Position numbers and translations under genes: made by a program. From Paucisalibacillus globulus DSM 18846 (GTDB lineage: Bacteria > Bacillota > Bacilli > Bacillales > Amphibacillaceae), in contig NZ_KI519435.1 of the NCBI RefSeq assembly GCF_000482485.1, forward strand, positions 79,126 through 135,187: DNA of 56,062 bases, written 5' to 3'. The notes beneath the pieces are model-generated. The model made no database searches and was not told the origin of the DNA. It was given only the letters and a program-made list of their open reading frames with translations. Of the stretch, positions 37,663-46,622 are shown piece by piece; the stretch's first letter is position 1; each line of letters opens with the position of its first letter.

Positions 37663-39179
37663 ATACCCACCTCTTCTATTTCATTTTTAATATCACTTTC
37701 ATGTTCTTCCTTAAGCCATTTTGTTAGATTTTCTATATCGATTGAAAAGATTCGATCCTTTGTGATGCTTGGAACGACTTTTCTAGCTTTGTTGTAGTAT
37801 GCTCTTGTTATGGAGGATAGTTTCTCAATACCACGGTACTCCACCGCTTGCATCGCACAGATTAATTCAATCGCTATGACTCTTCTCGTATTTTGGAGCA
37901 TGGCTAGTGCATGTCTTGCCGCAATGGTTCCCATACTGACATGGTCTTCCTGGTTTGCAGATGATGGAATCGAGTCAACACTCGCCGGATGTGCCAGTGT
38001 TTTATTTTCAGAAACTAGTGATGCGGCACTGTATTGCATGATCATTGCGCCCGATTCCAGTCCCGGATTAGGGCTAAGAAATGCTGGTAAGTCATTAAGT
38101 TGCGGGTTAACCAGTCGCTCTATTCTTCTTTCAGCGATATTAGCAAGCTCAGCAATCCCAAGTTTTATAAAGTCCATCGCAAAAGCTATCGGTTGCCCGT
38201 GGAAGTTTCCACCAGATATCACTTTATCGTCATCGGAAAAAATTAGCGGGTTATCCGTAACCGCATTGATTTCTATCGTTAGTTTTTCTTTTGCATAATG
38301 GAAAGTTTGCCAGCATGCGCCAAGTACCTGTGGAATACAGCGTAAAGAATAAGCATCTTGTACACGAATTTCCCCCTGGGAAGTTGTAAGCCCACTATCA
38401 TGAAGAGTATTTCGCATTCTTTCCGCAACTTCCATTTGCTCCTGATGACCTCTTACATGATGTAAATCCGCATCAAAAGCTTCCATGATTCCATTTAGTC
38501 CTTCCATCGTCATGGCGGCAGTTAGTTCGCTTTGATGCAATAATTTTTCCATTTCTAAATACGTGATAACACCTGTGGCAGTCATGGCTTGTGTCCCGTT
38601 AATAAGTGCCAAACCTTCCTTTGCCTTTAAGGTAAGGGGGTGTAATCCTACTGCTTGGAAAGCCTCTTCTGTTACCATCCGCTTCCCTTGGTAAAAAACC
38701 TCACCCTCCCCAAGCAAAACTAGCGCCAAATGAGAAAGAGGTGCCAAATCGCCACTAGCCCCAAGGGATCCTTGCTGCGGAATGACAGGGCTAATCCCAG
38801 CATTTACAAGATTAATTAATTGTTCCACGAGCTCTGAGCGAACACCCGAGTATCCTTGTGCTAAGGCATTAGCCCGAAGCAATACCATGACTGAACTAAT
38901 CTTTTCATCAAAAGGTTCCCCAACCCCGCAAGCATGGGAATGGATTAAATTCAGCTGTAAATCTTCTAAATCCTCATCATTGATAATCACATCACTAAAC
39001 TTCCCAAACCCCGTATTGATTCCATACATTACCTTTTTAGATTGAACCATAGTTTCTACGGCTCGACGATTTTCATCAACCTTTTTCCTCTGAGCATCAC
39101 ATAGGACAACCGGTTCACCATGAAAAACGACACGCTTCACATCATCCAATGTCAAATCACTTCCTGTTAATAAAACCAT
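37659..39179 (-). CDS. hutH: Histidine ammonia-lyase HutH
   Basis: A 506-aa enzyme that deaminates histidine to urocanate. The Ala-Ser-Gly triad forming the MIO prosthetic group lies in [14 protein letters not shown] near residue 142-144, and the family tyrosine segment [12 protein letters not shown] near 50-60. ATG 39179 is preceded by a GAGGAGTGAGGAG purine tract; GTG 39188 falls within it. First gene of hutHUIG. No hutP or hutM gene adjoins, unlike B. subtilis, so control must differ; a leader peptide and hairpin lie upstream. Confidence 0.95.
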
Positions 39180-39233
39180 TCTCCTCACTCCTCTGTTGCA
39201 TCACTTTAATAGGATAAAGCGCGCAAATTAAAA

Positions 39234-39261
39234 GGAGGCATAAGGTTAAACCTTAGCCTCC
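39234..39261 (-). terminator. Terminator-like hairpin in the hut leader
   Basis: On the minus strand GGAGGCTAAGGT pairs with ACCTTATGCCTCC (one bulged T, three-base loop), followed by TTTTAATTT. The 5' arm overlaps the last codons and stop of the leader peptide, so ribosome position could decide whether it forms. It stands 55 bp before hutH. Confidence 0.65.
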
Positions 39262-39306
39262 GTTATTATTTGGATTTCGATTAGTTTGCGCGTGAATGAA
39301 TTTCAT
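39253..39306 (-). CDS. 17-aa hut leader peptide
   Basis: Short frame MKFIHAQTNRNPNNNGG behind a GAGGTG ribosome site five bases before its ATG. It lies 37 bp downstream of the hut -10 box, and its stop codon lies inside the terminator-like hairpin. It contains one histidine and a run of Asn, Pro and Gly. The position suggests a transcription attenuation device, but this is inference. Confidence 0.5.
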   Translation of the reverse strand: MKFIHAQTNRNPNNNGG

Positions 39307-39342
39307 CCTTGCACCTCGTTTTTTAATTTTCTTACTATTAAT

Positions 39343-39371
39343 AGTGTAAGCGTTTTCCTTGTAAATTTCAA
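39343..39371 (-). promoter_or_regulatory. hut promoter with overlapping cre site
   Basis: Minus-strand TTGAAA (39366-39371), 17-base spacer, TACACT (39343-39348): a reasonable sigma-A promoter. TGTAAGCGTTTTCC at 39345-39358 matches the CcpA cre consensus (TGWAARCGYTWNCW) at all but the final base and overlaps both spacer and -10, so catabolite repression of the operon is expected. Confidence 0.72.
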
Positions 39372-39409
39372 TAGGAAACTTCTATCCTTCATTTTGGGAT
39401 TGAATTGTG

Positions 39410-39515
39410 GTTGAAATAATGTATAGTGGCACTTCATTCTTCATTTCGAACTGAAATTAATGTTGAAATGATGTATGTGAGGCTCCCATTCTTCTTTTCA
39501 AACGATGTCAAATAT
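39410..39515. repeat. Two 52-bp repeat units
   Basis: Units start at 39410 (GTTGAAATAATGTATAG) and 39462 (GTTGAAATGATGTATG), each followed by a conserved CATTCTTC segment. The spacing and first 15 bases match the units at 49491 and 49543. Confidence 0.65.
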
Positions 39516-39519
39516 AAAA

Positions 39520-39556
39520 CAAAGACATCCACTAATCTTAGCGGATGTCTTTTCAT
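39520..39556 (-). terminator. Terminator of the AGCS symporter gene
   Basis: AAAGACATCC pairs with GGATGTCTTT across a 12-base loop; T-rich on the minus-strand 3' side. Confidence 0.75.
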
Positions 39557-40978
39557 CTAATCATTCCCTTTTACTTGGCCAGGTTCCCAGAACTCAACAC
39601 CTGATGGATCATCTAAGATTTCCCGATTAAACACCGGATCTTTTCCAGCTTTTCGTTGTTCTCGATAATCCCGCAAAACCCGGTGGACGATTTTATACAA
39701 CCTAGTTATCGCATAGAGGTTAATTAAAGCCATAATTGCCATGGTTAAATCAGCTAAAGCCCAAACAAAGTCAAAGCTTGCTAACGCACCAAATGCCACC
39801 ATTGCTAAAACAGCTACGCGATATAAGAATAACCAACCTCTACTATTTTTTATATAATTGATATTATTTTCACCGTAATAATAATTCCCCAAGATTGAAC
39901 TGTATGCAAATAGGAAAATGGCAATCGCCACAAATATCCCTGCCCAATCTCCAATATGCTGTGAAAATGCATTTTGCGTGATTTGGATACCATCAAGCTC
40001 ACTACCTGCATATCCACCAGCAGTTAAAATGATAAATCCTGTTGCAGAACAAATAAGTAGTGTATCAAAAAATACACCTAACGCTTGAATTAAGCCTTGT
40101 TTAACTGGATGTGTCACCTCTGCTGTTGCTGCTGCATTTGGTGCGCTTCCCATACCTGCTTCATTTGAGAATAATCCCCGCTTAATTCCCATCATAATTG
40201 CTGCACCAAAGCTACCACCAGCAACCTCCTTCAATCCAAACGCATTTGCAAAAATCAAAGAAAATATTTCCGGCATTTCACCAAGATTAGTAATTACCAC
40301 ATAAAATGCAATTAATAAATAGATAATCGCCATAACTGGTACAATTACTTGTGAAACATTAGCAATGCTTTTTATTCCGCCGAAAATAACTGCAGCTGTT
40401 AATACCGTTAATACAATTGCCATAGTTGTTTCTGAAATTGCAAATTCACCTTCAAATGCTAGACTAATGGTATTGGATTGTACCGAGTTAAAAACAAATC
40501 CATACGTAAAGGTGATTGTGATTGCAAAAACAATCCCTAGCACTCGGCTCTTTAAACCCTTTTCCATATAATAGGCAGGGCCACCGTGATATTGATTCTT
40601 ATCCGGGACTTTGTACACTTGCGCAAGTGTACTCTCCACAAATCCAGATGCTGCTCCTAACAAAGCAATGATCCACATCCAAAAAATAGCACCAGGTCCA
40701 CCAAGTGCCACCGCGGATGCAACACCAGCAAGGTTTCCTGTACCTACCCTAGATGCTGCACTAATTGCGAATGCCTGAAAGGAAGAAGTACCTTTTTTCC
40801 CCGAAGCATCGATAGCCCGCTTATCAAAAATAACACGTAACATTTCTGGAAAATTAACAAATTGCACAAATCCAGTTCGGAATGTGAAATACAAACCTAA
40901 ACCAATTAGGACAATAATAAGTACATACGACCACAAAACATCATTGGCGGCGCCAACTATTCCTTCCAAAAAATCCAT
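39557..40978 (-). CDS. AGCS family sodium:alanine/glycine symporter
   Basis: A 473-aa transporter of the alanine or glycine:cation symporter family (AlsT/YrbD type), about eleven helices. Signatures: GLYFTFRTGFVQF near 26-38, FAISAASRVGTGNLAGVASA near 70-89, and KRGLFSNEAGMGSAPNAAAT near 265-284. It brings in small amino acids with sodium. It lies upstream of hut on the same strand but is separated by a terminator and a repeat, so it is not clearly part of histidine use. Confidence 0.9.
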   Translation of the reverse strand: MDFLEGIVGAANDVLWSYVLIIVLIGLGLYFTFRTGFVQFVNFPEMLRVIFDKRAIDASGKKGTSSFQAFAISAASRVGTGNLAGVASAVALGGPGAIFWMWIIALLGAASGFVESTLAQVYKVPDKNQYHGGPAYYMEKGLKSRVLGIVFAITITFTYGFVFNSVQSNTISLAFEGEFAISETTMAIVLTVLTAAVIFGGIKSIANVSQVIVPVMAIIYLLIAFYVVITNLGEMPEIFSLIFANAFGLKEVAGGSFGAAIMMGIKRGLFSNEAGMGSAPNAAATAEVTHPVKQGLIQALGVFFDTLLICSATGFIILTAGGYAGSELDGIQITQNAFSQHIGDWAGIFVAIAIFLFAYSSILGNYYYGENNINYIKNSRGWLFLYRVAVLAMVAFGALASFDFVWALADLTMAIMALINLYAITRLYKIVHRVLRDYREQRKAGKDPVFNREILDDPSGVEFWEPGQVKGND

Positions 40979-41124
40979 TAAATTACTCCTTTCACGTCAC
41001 AACAAATAAAAATTTCTATGTTTAGCATAACCAATTTAACGAGTTTCCCTCAAAAACAAAGAAAGAAGCTCTATACACTTGTCTTCTTTTTTCTAGAACT
41101 AGTAATGTACTTTTACACAGTTAC

Positions 41125-41640
41125 TTATCTATTCCACGGATATACTGTTCCAAACCTCTCTGCAAAATCTTTTGAATAATTTCTTCGTTCTCTTCTACGC
41201 TCTGCTCTCAAGGATGCCCCTTCATGTAAAAACTTCTCTGACTCCGATTCAGGGTAAACCTCTGGAACTGGAGTAGGGCGTAGACTTTCGTCAACTGCTA
41301 CGAAGGTTAAAAATGCCGTTGCGGCAACATTGCGTTCACCACTTAATAAGTCTTCGGCAACAGCTTTAACAAATACCTCCATCGACGTATTATGTGTCCA
41401 AGTAACAAAGGCTTCGACACAAATCGAATTTCCTTGTTTAACAGGCTCCAGAAAATCAACAGAATCCGTTGAGGCTGTTACAACCGCTTTACGGCAATGT
41501 CTAACAGCAGCAATTGCCGCAATATCGTCTATATGTGCCATCAATATTCCCCCAAAAAGGGTTCCATGATAGTTTGTATCTGGTGGAAGTACGTGTGATG
41601 TTTTTACTGCCAATGAACTTGAGCAGGGTCTTTTTTCCAT
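41125..41640 (-). CDS. ykhA: Acyl-CoA thioesterase (hotdog fold, YkhA-like)
   Basis: A 171-aa hotdog thioesterase. The active-site segment NYHGTLFGGILMAHIDDIAA near residues 26-45 contains the conserved Asn and Asp of the cytosolic acyl-CoA hydrolase group, and VDFLEPVKQGNSI follows. ATG 41640 has GGAGTGA seven bases upstream. The C-terminus is a charged helix rich in Arg. It follows the cls gene by 26 bp and may be co-transcribed with it. Confidence 0.85.
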   Translation of the reverse strand: MEKRPCSSSLAVKTSHVLPPDTNYHGTLFGGILMAHIDDIAAIAAVRHCRKAVVTASTDSVDFLEPVKQGNSICVEAFVTWTHNTSMEVFVKAVAEDLLSGERNVAATAFLTFVAVDESLRPTPVPEVYPESESEKFLHEGASLRAERRRERRNYSKDFAERFGTVYPWNR

Positions 41641-41666
41641 GTTGTGTTCACTCCATTTGATCATAC

Positions 41667-43103
41667 TTATAGTATTGGTGAAAGTAATCGAGATATTGAT
41701 TCTTTAATACGTATACCTATTGAACGTTTGCTATAAAGTTTCTTCGTCATTTGTGTAGAAACTTGAATGTCGTTGTTAAACGCCCCAACTAGCTGTTTGG
41801 CTAGTGCTCTATCATAAAGAAAAGCATTTACTTCAAAATTTAAACGGAAGCTTCGAACATCAATGTTTGCCGTACCAACGGAAGCGATTTTTCCATCCAC
41901 AACAATCGTCTTAGAATGTAAAAATCCTTTTTGGTAAATATACACTTCAGCACCCGCTTCAAGCATATCGCCACAATAAGAAAGGGTTGCCCAGTAAACG
42001 AACGGATGATCAGGTTTATTCGGAACCATTATTTTAACATCGACACCTGACAAAGCAGCGATTCGTATAGCATCTCGCAAACTTTCATCGGGAATAAAAT
42101 ATGGTGTTTGAATATACACATATTCTTTTGCGGATAAAATCATTTTAATATAACCGTTTTTTATTTGTTCCCAATCAGAGTCTGGACCACTGGATACTAT
42201 CTGAACTCCTGCTGTCCCAATAGGTGTTGAGGAATAGTACCTGTCATCATACAAGATATCATGACGTGATGCTTGATTCCAGTCTAATATGAATCTCGTC
42301 TGCATGCTTTGAACTGCTGTACCGCTTATTCGAAGATGGGTATCACGCCAGTATCCAAACTTCTTACTTTTGCCAAGATACTCATCGCCAATATTAAATC
42401 CTCCAATATAACCAACATTACCATCCATGATAGCCAACTTCCTGTGGTTGCGATAATTAACCTTAAAGTTAATTTTTGGAATAAACGAAGGGAAAAAGGC
42501 TGCTAATTCTACCCCTGACCTCCGTAGTTTCCTTAAGTACTTTGGCCTTAAATAGCGTGTTCCTAGGGCATCATAAAGCACCCTTACCTCCACGCCTTCT
42601 TTTGCCTTCTTAATCAGCATGTCGGCAATACGCTGCCCCAATTCATCATGCCTGATTATGTAGTACAAAAGGTGAATGTGGTCAGTTGCTTTTTCCATGT
42701 CTGCTAGTAAGGCTTCGAACTTATCTACCCCATCCACAAAAATCTTCACCTGATTATCTTGGGTAAATATGGCGTCATCATTGCGTAAATGTAAATAGTA
42801 TAAATCCTTATATTCCTCCAGTTGATTAAACACAAACTCATTATTTTCAATAGCACGCAACTGTGATTGAACAATCGTTTTCACACCAAGCTTTGCTTTT
42901 GCATCCCAAGTAAAGATACGTTTTCCACTAAGTCTTCTACCAAAAATAAGATATAGAAAGAAACCAGCCACTGGAACAAAAAGTAAAACCATTAACCATG
43001 CCCATGCTGCTGATGCATCCTTACGTTCCAGAAATACTATAGATAGACCTAAGGCAATGTTAAAAATAATTATTGCCATCAGTAAATAAGGTATAAATTC
43101 CAT
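41667..43103 (-). CDS. cls: Cardiolipin synthase
   Basis: A 478-aa membrane phospholipase-D family enzyme that joins two phosphatidylglycerols into cardiolipin. Two N-terminal helices (residues 1-55) are followed by two catalytic HKD motifs: NHRKLAIMDGNVGYIGGFN near 217-235, and HSKTIVVDGKIASVGTANID near 393-412. ATG 43103 lies six bases after AAAGGGG. B. subtilis has several paralogues, so the exact orthologue is not fixed. Confidence 0.93.
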   Translation of the reverse strand: MEFIPYLLMAIIIFNIALGLSIVFLERKDASAAWAWLMVLLFVPVAGFFLYLIFGRRLSGKRIFTWDAKAKLGVKTIVQSQLRAIENNEFVFNQLEEYKDLYYLHLRNDDAIFTQDNQVKIFVDGVDKFEALLADMEKATDHIHLLYYIIRHDELGQRIADMLIKKAKEGVEVRVLYDALGTRYLRPKYLRKLRRSGVELAAFFPSFIPKINFKVNYRNHRKLAIMDGNVGYIGGFNIGDEYLGKSKKFGYWRDTHLRISGTAVQSMQTRFILDWNQASRHDILYDDRYYSSTPIGTAGVQIVSSGPDSDWEQIKNGYIKMILSAKEYVYIQTPYFIPDESLRDAIRIAALSGVDVKIMVPNKPDHPFVYWATLSYCGDMLEAGAEVYIYQKGFLHSKTIVVDGKIASVGTANIDVRSFRLNFEVNAFLYDRALAKQLVGAFNNDIQVSTQMTKKLYSKRSIGIRIKESISRLLSPIL

Positions 43104-43250
43104 AGGCATCCCCTTTTGTTATAGAAAAATAAAAATAACAGACACTAACGGTAGACTTGATAATCACTCTACTATAGCATACGTCTAGGAAATCCGTTTA
43201 TACTCGGATTCATTTGCTATATTATACTATAACAGAAGGGAAATAAAATC

Positions 43251-43802
43251 GTGATCAAATTTGCATTTGTTATTGGCGGGACCGGTATGTTAGAGGAGGT
43301 TTGTCATTGGTTAACAAATGAAGGATATGACGTGTATGTCATCCATCGGGATTTTAATACATTTGAAGCAATGAAACGGAGAGGGAAACATCCAGAGAAA
43401 ATGTATTCTGTCTCTGTTGACTACCATGAAGATGAGGCATTGAAAATAAAGGTTAAAGAAGCAATTAAACAACAAGGAAATTGTCCAGACTTAATTGTTA
43501 GCTGGATTCATAACTCTGCACCAAATGCTTTACCTATCATTTTAAAGGAAGTTCAGCCAAGAATTGACCCATGGAAGTTAATCCATGTACAGGGTAGTTC
43601 TTCTTTCTTCGTAAAAGAAAACACGACTGTACCCGACTCTTGTGAATACAGACGTGTTTACCTAGGGTTTTCACTAAAAAAAGAAAACTCCAACTGGCTA
43701 TCCAACGAAGAAATTGCTAATGGTATCATTAACGTAATTAAACGAGATTTTAAAGAAACAGTTATCGGGACACTTAAGCCTTGGAATAAGCGTCTGAGCT
43801 AA
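43251..43802 (+). CDS. Rossmann-fold protein, atypical SDR
   Basis: A 183-aa protein with a nucleotide-binding start (FAFVIGGTGMLEEVCHWL, GxxGxxE pattern). It looks like a shortened short-chain dehydrogenase: the second half has VSWIHNSAPNALPIIL but no YxxxK catalytic pair. Translation starts at GTG behind AGAAGGG. Its last 29 bp overlap the convergent methionine gamma-lyase gene. Function unknown. Confidence 0.7.
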   Translation: MIKFAFVIGGTGMLEEVCHWLTNEGYDVYVIHRDFNTFEAMKRRGKHPEKMYSVSVDYHEDEALKIKVKEAIKQQGNCPDLIVSWIHNSAPNALPIILKEVQPRIDPWKLIHVQGSSSFFVKENTTVPDSCEYRRVYLGFSLKKENSNWLSNEEIANGIINVIKRDFKETVIGTLKPWNKRLS

Positions 43803-44988
43803 CAGAAATTTTATTTAAGGCTTGCTCCAAATCTGCCCAAATATCCTGCCAAGCCTCCAAGCCAACGGATAATCGAATTAATTGGTCTGTGATACCCATA
43901 TATTCTTGTGACTCTTCTGGAACAACAGCATGAGTCATTGTTGCTGGGTGTTCAATTAATGTTTCGGCATCTCCCAGTGAAACAGCAATTTTTAGGAATG
44001 ATAAATCATTTAGAAACTTTTGTGCATCCGCTTTTTCTCCTTTAATTTCAAATGAGATCACTCCCCCACCACGTCTCATTTGTTTTTTCATGATGTGATG
44101 ATCAGGGTGGGAATCATCATTAGGATAATAGACATTTGCAACCATTGGATGGGATTTTAATCGCTTAAATATCTCTTCTGCATTATCACAGTGACGATCT
44201 ACCCGAACTGGTAACGTTTTTAACCCTCTTAATAAAAGCCAAGCATCAAATGGAGACATCACACCTCCAATATCCTTCAATGTTGTTACGGCAACATGAT
44301 CTAGAAATTCCTTCTTTCCGACTGCCAGCCCTGCAATAACATCCCCATGTCCACAGATATATTTCGTTGCACTATGCACAACAACATCACAGCCAAGGTC
44401 TAGCGGGTTTTGTAGATATGGGGATGCAAACGTGTTATCAACGACAACCGGAATTCCGTATTCCTTAGCAACACTAGCTACCATCTCCAAATCGATTAGT
44501 TTCATCGTTGGATTAATTGGTGTTTCCACATAAATGCATGTCGTTTCTGGTTTGATTTTCTTATGAATTTCACTCTCCGTTTCCATGCTTGAAAAGTCAA
44601 AGGATACATTAAACTTTTCTTTCATCATGGATAATAAACCAAATGTACAACCATATAATCCAGGTGAACAAAGAATATGGTCATTGGCTTTGATTAGGGC
44701 AAAAAGTATTGCTGATACAGCTGCCATTCCTGAACCAAAAGCAAGTCCTCGTTCGCCATTTTCTAATGCTGCAATTCTTTCTTCTAATACGGATACGGTT
44801 GGATTACCGAGTCGTGAGTAAATATATCCATCTTCTTCACCTGCAAAACGTCTTTCCCCTTGTTCAGCGGTGTCAAAGGTGTAGGTTGAGGTTTGAAACA
44901 ATGGTGTGGAAAGGCTTCCCAACATTTCTTTTGAATTATATCCTTCGTGGATTACGGATGTTTCCATGTGTTTATAATGTCTTGCCAT
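43774..44988 (-). CDS. Methionine gamma-lyase (Cys/Met PLP enzyme)
   Basis: A 404-aa PLP enzyme of the transsulfuration family. The PLP lysine is Lys209 in HSATKYICGHGD. The segment PGLYGCTFG has Tyr112 and Cys114, matching the Tyr and the distinctive Cys of methionine gamma-lyases, which cleave methionine to methanethiol, 2-oxobutyrate and ammonia. Cystathionine gamma-synthases and beta-lyases usually lack this Cys. ATG 44988 follows GAGGAGG; a 14-codon extension is rejected. Close to the methionine biosynthesis cluster but transcribed away from it. Confidence 0.82.
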   Translation of the reverse strand: MARHYKHMETSVIHEGYNSKEMLGSLSTPLFQTSTYTFDTAEQGERRFAGEEDGYIYSRLGNPTVSVLEERIAALENGERGLAFGSGMAAVSAILFALIKANDHILCSPGLYGCTFGLLSMMKEKFNVSFDFSSMETESEIHKKIKPETTCIYVETPINPTMKLIDLEMVASVAKEYGIPVVVDNTFASPYLQNPLDLGCDVVVHSATKYICGHGDVIAGLAVGKKEFLDHVAVTTLKDIGGVMSPFDAWLLLRGLKTLPVRVDRHCDNAEEIFKRLKSHPMVANVYYPNDDSHPDHHIMKKQMRRGGGVISFEIKGEKADAQKFLNDLSFLKIAVSLGDAETLIEHPATMTHAVVPEESQEYMGITDQLIRLSVGLEAWQDIWADLEQALNKISVSSDAYSKA

Positions 44989-45150
44989 TATTTTATCCTC
45001 CTCTTTTTTTCTTGTTTCTAGTATAATCATATGCTATTTTGGGTTATTTTGAAAGCGTTTTCTTTTTGTTTATGTAATCCTTTTTGTTGCGTTTTTGAGG
45101 AAGTAGTTTTAAAATTGGCTTTATTTAATCAGTGGCAATATGATATCCGT

Positions 45151-45347
45151 GATCCGATTACACTTCGCTTTCCGCGGACGGCTGGTGAGCTTCCTCGTAC
45201 TAAAAAGAGTGCGCCTGCGTCTACTAGTAACGCTTCGAAGCAGACTTTCTCGGCGCAAGGGAACTAGGATGCATATTCAAGTAGAACCCCTCACTGTGGG
45301 GTCTCATCTATACCTATCCTCCCGGAGGTGTCTTCGTGTAATCGGTT
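45151..45347. repeat. About 197-bp imperfect palindromic intergenic element
   Basis: Ends are inverted: GATCCGATTACAC at 45151 and GTGTAATCGGTTC up to 45347 (one mismatch). Inside are CGCTTTCCGCGGACGGCTGG and GTGGGGTCTCAT, resembling a palindromic intergenic repeat family I recall from several Bacillaceae genomes. It is richer in GC than its surroundings. The two open frames across it are spurious. Confidence 0.6.
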
Positions 45348-45423
45348 CAGTACTTCTTATAGATAATTAAATAACAACTACTATCACAATAATAAAAATT
45401 AATATAAAAAAAGAAGGGTTAAT

Positions 45424-46335
45424 ATGGAGAAGGATACGGATCGTTTGGGGATTGTCTTTGCGGTGGGGGCCTATTTGATTTGGGGGTTCTTGCCAATTTA
45501 TTGGAAGTTTATTGATTATGTGCCTGCCGGGGAAATTTTGGCACATCGGATTATTTGGTCATTTATTTTTATGGTGGTCATTGTTTTAGCTGTTCGAAAA
45601 TGGCCAGGGTTTATTCGTGAATGTAAGACCATTTTGAAGGATAAAAAGAAGTTTTTTAGTATCACGATGGCTTCTGTTGTAATTAGTATCAACTGGCTTA
45701 CTTATATTTGGGCGGTAAATAGTGATCATGTTCTTCAGGCTAGCCTTGGTTATTATATCAACCCATTAGTTAGTATTATTCTTGCTATTATTGTACTGAA
45801 GGAAAAATTGAATAAGAGCCAAACGATATCTGTTATTTTAGCAAGTATGGGTGTACTTTATTTGACCTTCAGCTATGGTGTGTTCCCATGGGTATCGCTT
45901 CTTTTAGCTGTTACCTTCGCATTATACGGTCTACTAAAAAAAGTAGTTGATATTCCTGCCATGTATGGACTTACGATTGAAACGATGATTATCACACCAA
46001 TTGCCTTAATCTATTTATTCTTTTTACCTGAAAACACATTTTCACTTCCATCCATTACAACGTCAGAAAACGTTATTCTTATGGGAGCTGGTGTTGTAAC
46101 AGCCATTCCGCTTCTCCTGTTTGCGAGTGGTGCGAAGCGAATTCCATTAGCAATGGTAGGCTTCTTACAATACATAGCTCCAACGCTAATGTTACAAATT
46201 GGTGTTTTTATTTACCATGAAACTTTTTCGATGGAACATCTCATTTCGTTTGGTTTTATCTGGTTAGCTTTACTTATCTATTTAGGCTCTGTTTACAGAT
46301 TCCCGATACGAAAAATGAAAAATGTCGAACATTAA
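45424..46335 (+). CDS. rarD: EamA family permease RarD
   Basis: A 303-aa ten-helix membrane protein of the EamA drug/metabolite superfamily, RarD subfamily. The diagnostic start GIVFAVGAYLIWGFLPIYWK, EILAHRIIWSF and NWLTYIWAVNSDHVLQASLG are present. Substrate not established. ATG follows AGAAGGG. Confidence 0.9.
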   Translation: MEKDTDRLGIVFAVGAYLIWGFLPIYWKFIDYVPAGEILAHRIIWSFIFMVVIVLAVRKWPGFIRECKTILKDKKKFFSITMASVVISINWLTYIWAVNSDHVLQASLGYYINPLVSIILAIIVLKEKLNKSQTISVILASMGVLYLTFSYGVFPWVSLLLAVTFALYGLLKKVVDIPAMYGLTIETMIITPIALIYLFFLPENTFSLPSITTSENVILMGAGVVTAIPLLLFASGAKRIPLAMVGFLQYIAPTLMLQIGVFIYHETFSMEHLISFGFIWLALLIYLGSVYRFPIRKMKNVEH

Positions 46336-46348
46336 CTTTAAATTATGG

Positions 46349-46378
46349 TTGACTTTTCAATTCCAACTCGGGTAACAT
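46349..46378 (+). promoter_or_regulatory. Promoter of the methionine operon
   Basis: TTGACT (46349-46354), 18-base spacer, TAACAT (46373-46378), about 30 bp before the riboswitch. Confidence 0.5.
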
Positions 46379-46406
46379 AATACACAATAAAGTGAATATT
46401 TTAAAT

Positions 46407-46524
46407 CTCTTATCAAGAGTGGTGGAGGGAATAGGCCCTATGAAACCCGGCAACCTTAGGTGAAAGTTTGACTTTCCTTAAAAGGTGCTAAATCCTACAG
46501 GTCATCTGATCTGGAAGATAAGAG
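46407..46524 (+). promoter_or_regulatory. SAM-I riboswitch (S-box)
   Basis: P1 arms CTCTTATC and GATAAGAG enclose the conserved S-box core: AGAGTGGTGGAGGGA, GGCCCTATGAAACCCGGCAACC and GGTGCTAAATCC. SAM binding stabilises P1 and favours the downstream terminator, shutting off metY-metX. All landmark elements are present. Confidence 0.95.
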
Positions 46525-46546
46525 GAGGAACGGTTATCGTATACAC

Positions 46547-46577
46547 GCCCTCTTCTTAGGAAGAGGGCTTTTTGTTT
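46547..46577 (+). terminator. Riboswitch-controlled terminator
   Basis: GCCCTCTTC pairs with GAAGAGGGC over a short loop followed by TTTTTG. Upstream AAGAGGAGG at 46521 could pair with CCTCTTC in the antiterminator form. Confidence 0.88.
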
Positions 46578-46622
46578 CCCCTCTCCCTCCAGACAACAAC
46601 TACACTAAGGAGGAAATAAATT

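Noticed and set aside
43774-44988. Cystathionine gamma-synthase or beta-lyase assignment
   Set aside because: The LYGCTFG segment with its Cys fits methionine gamma-lyase better.
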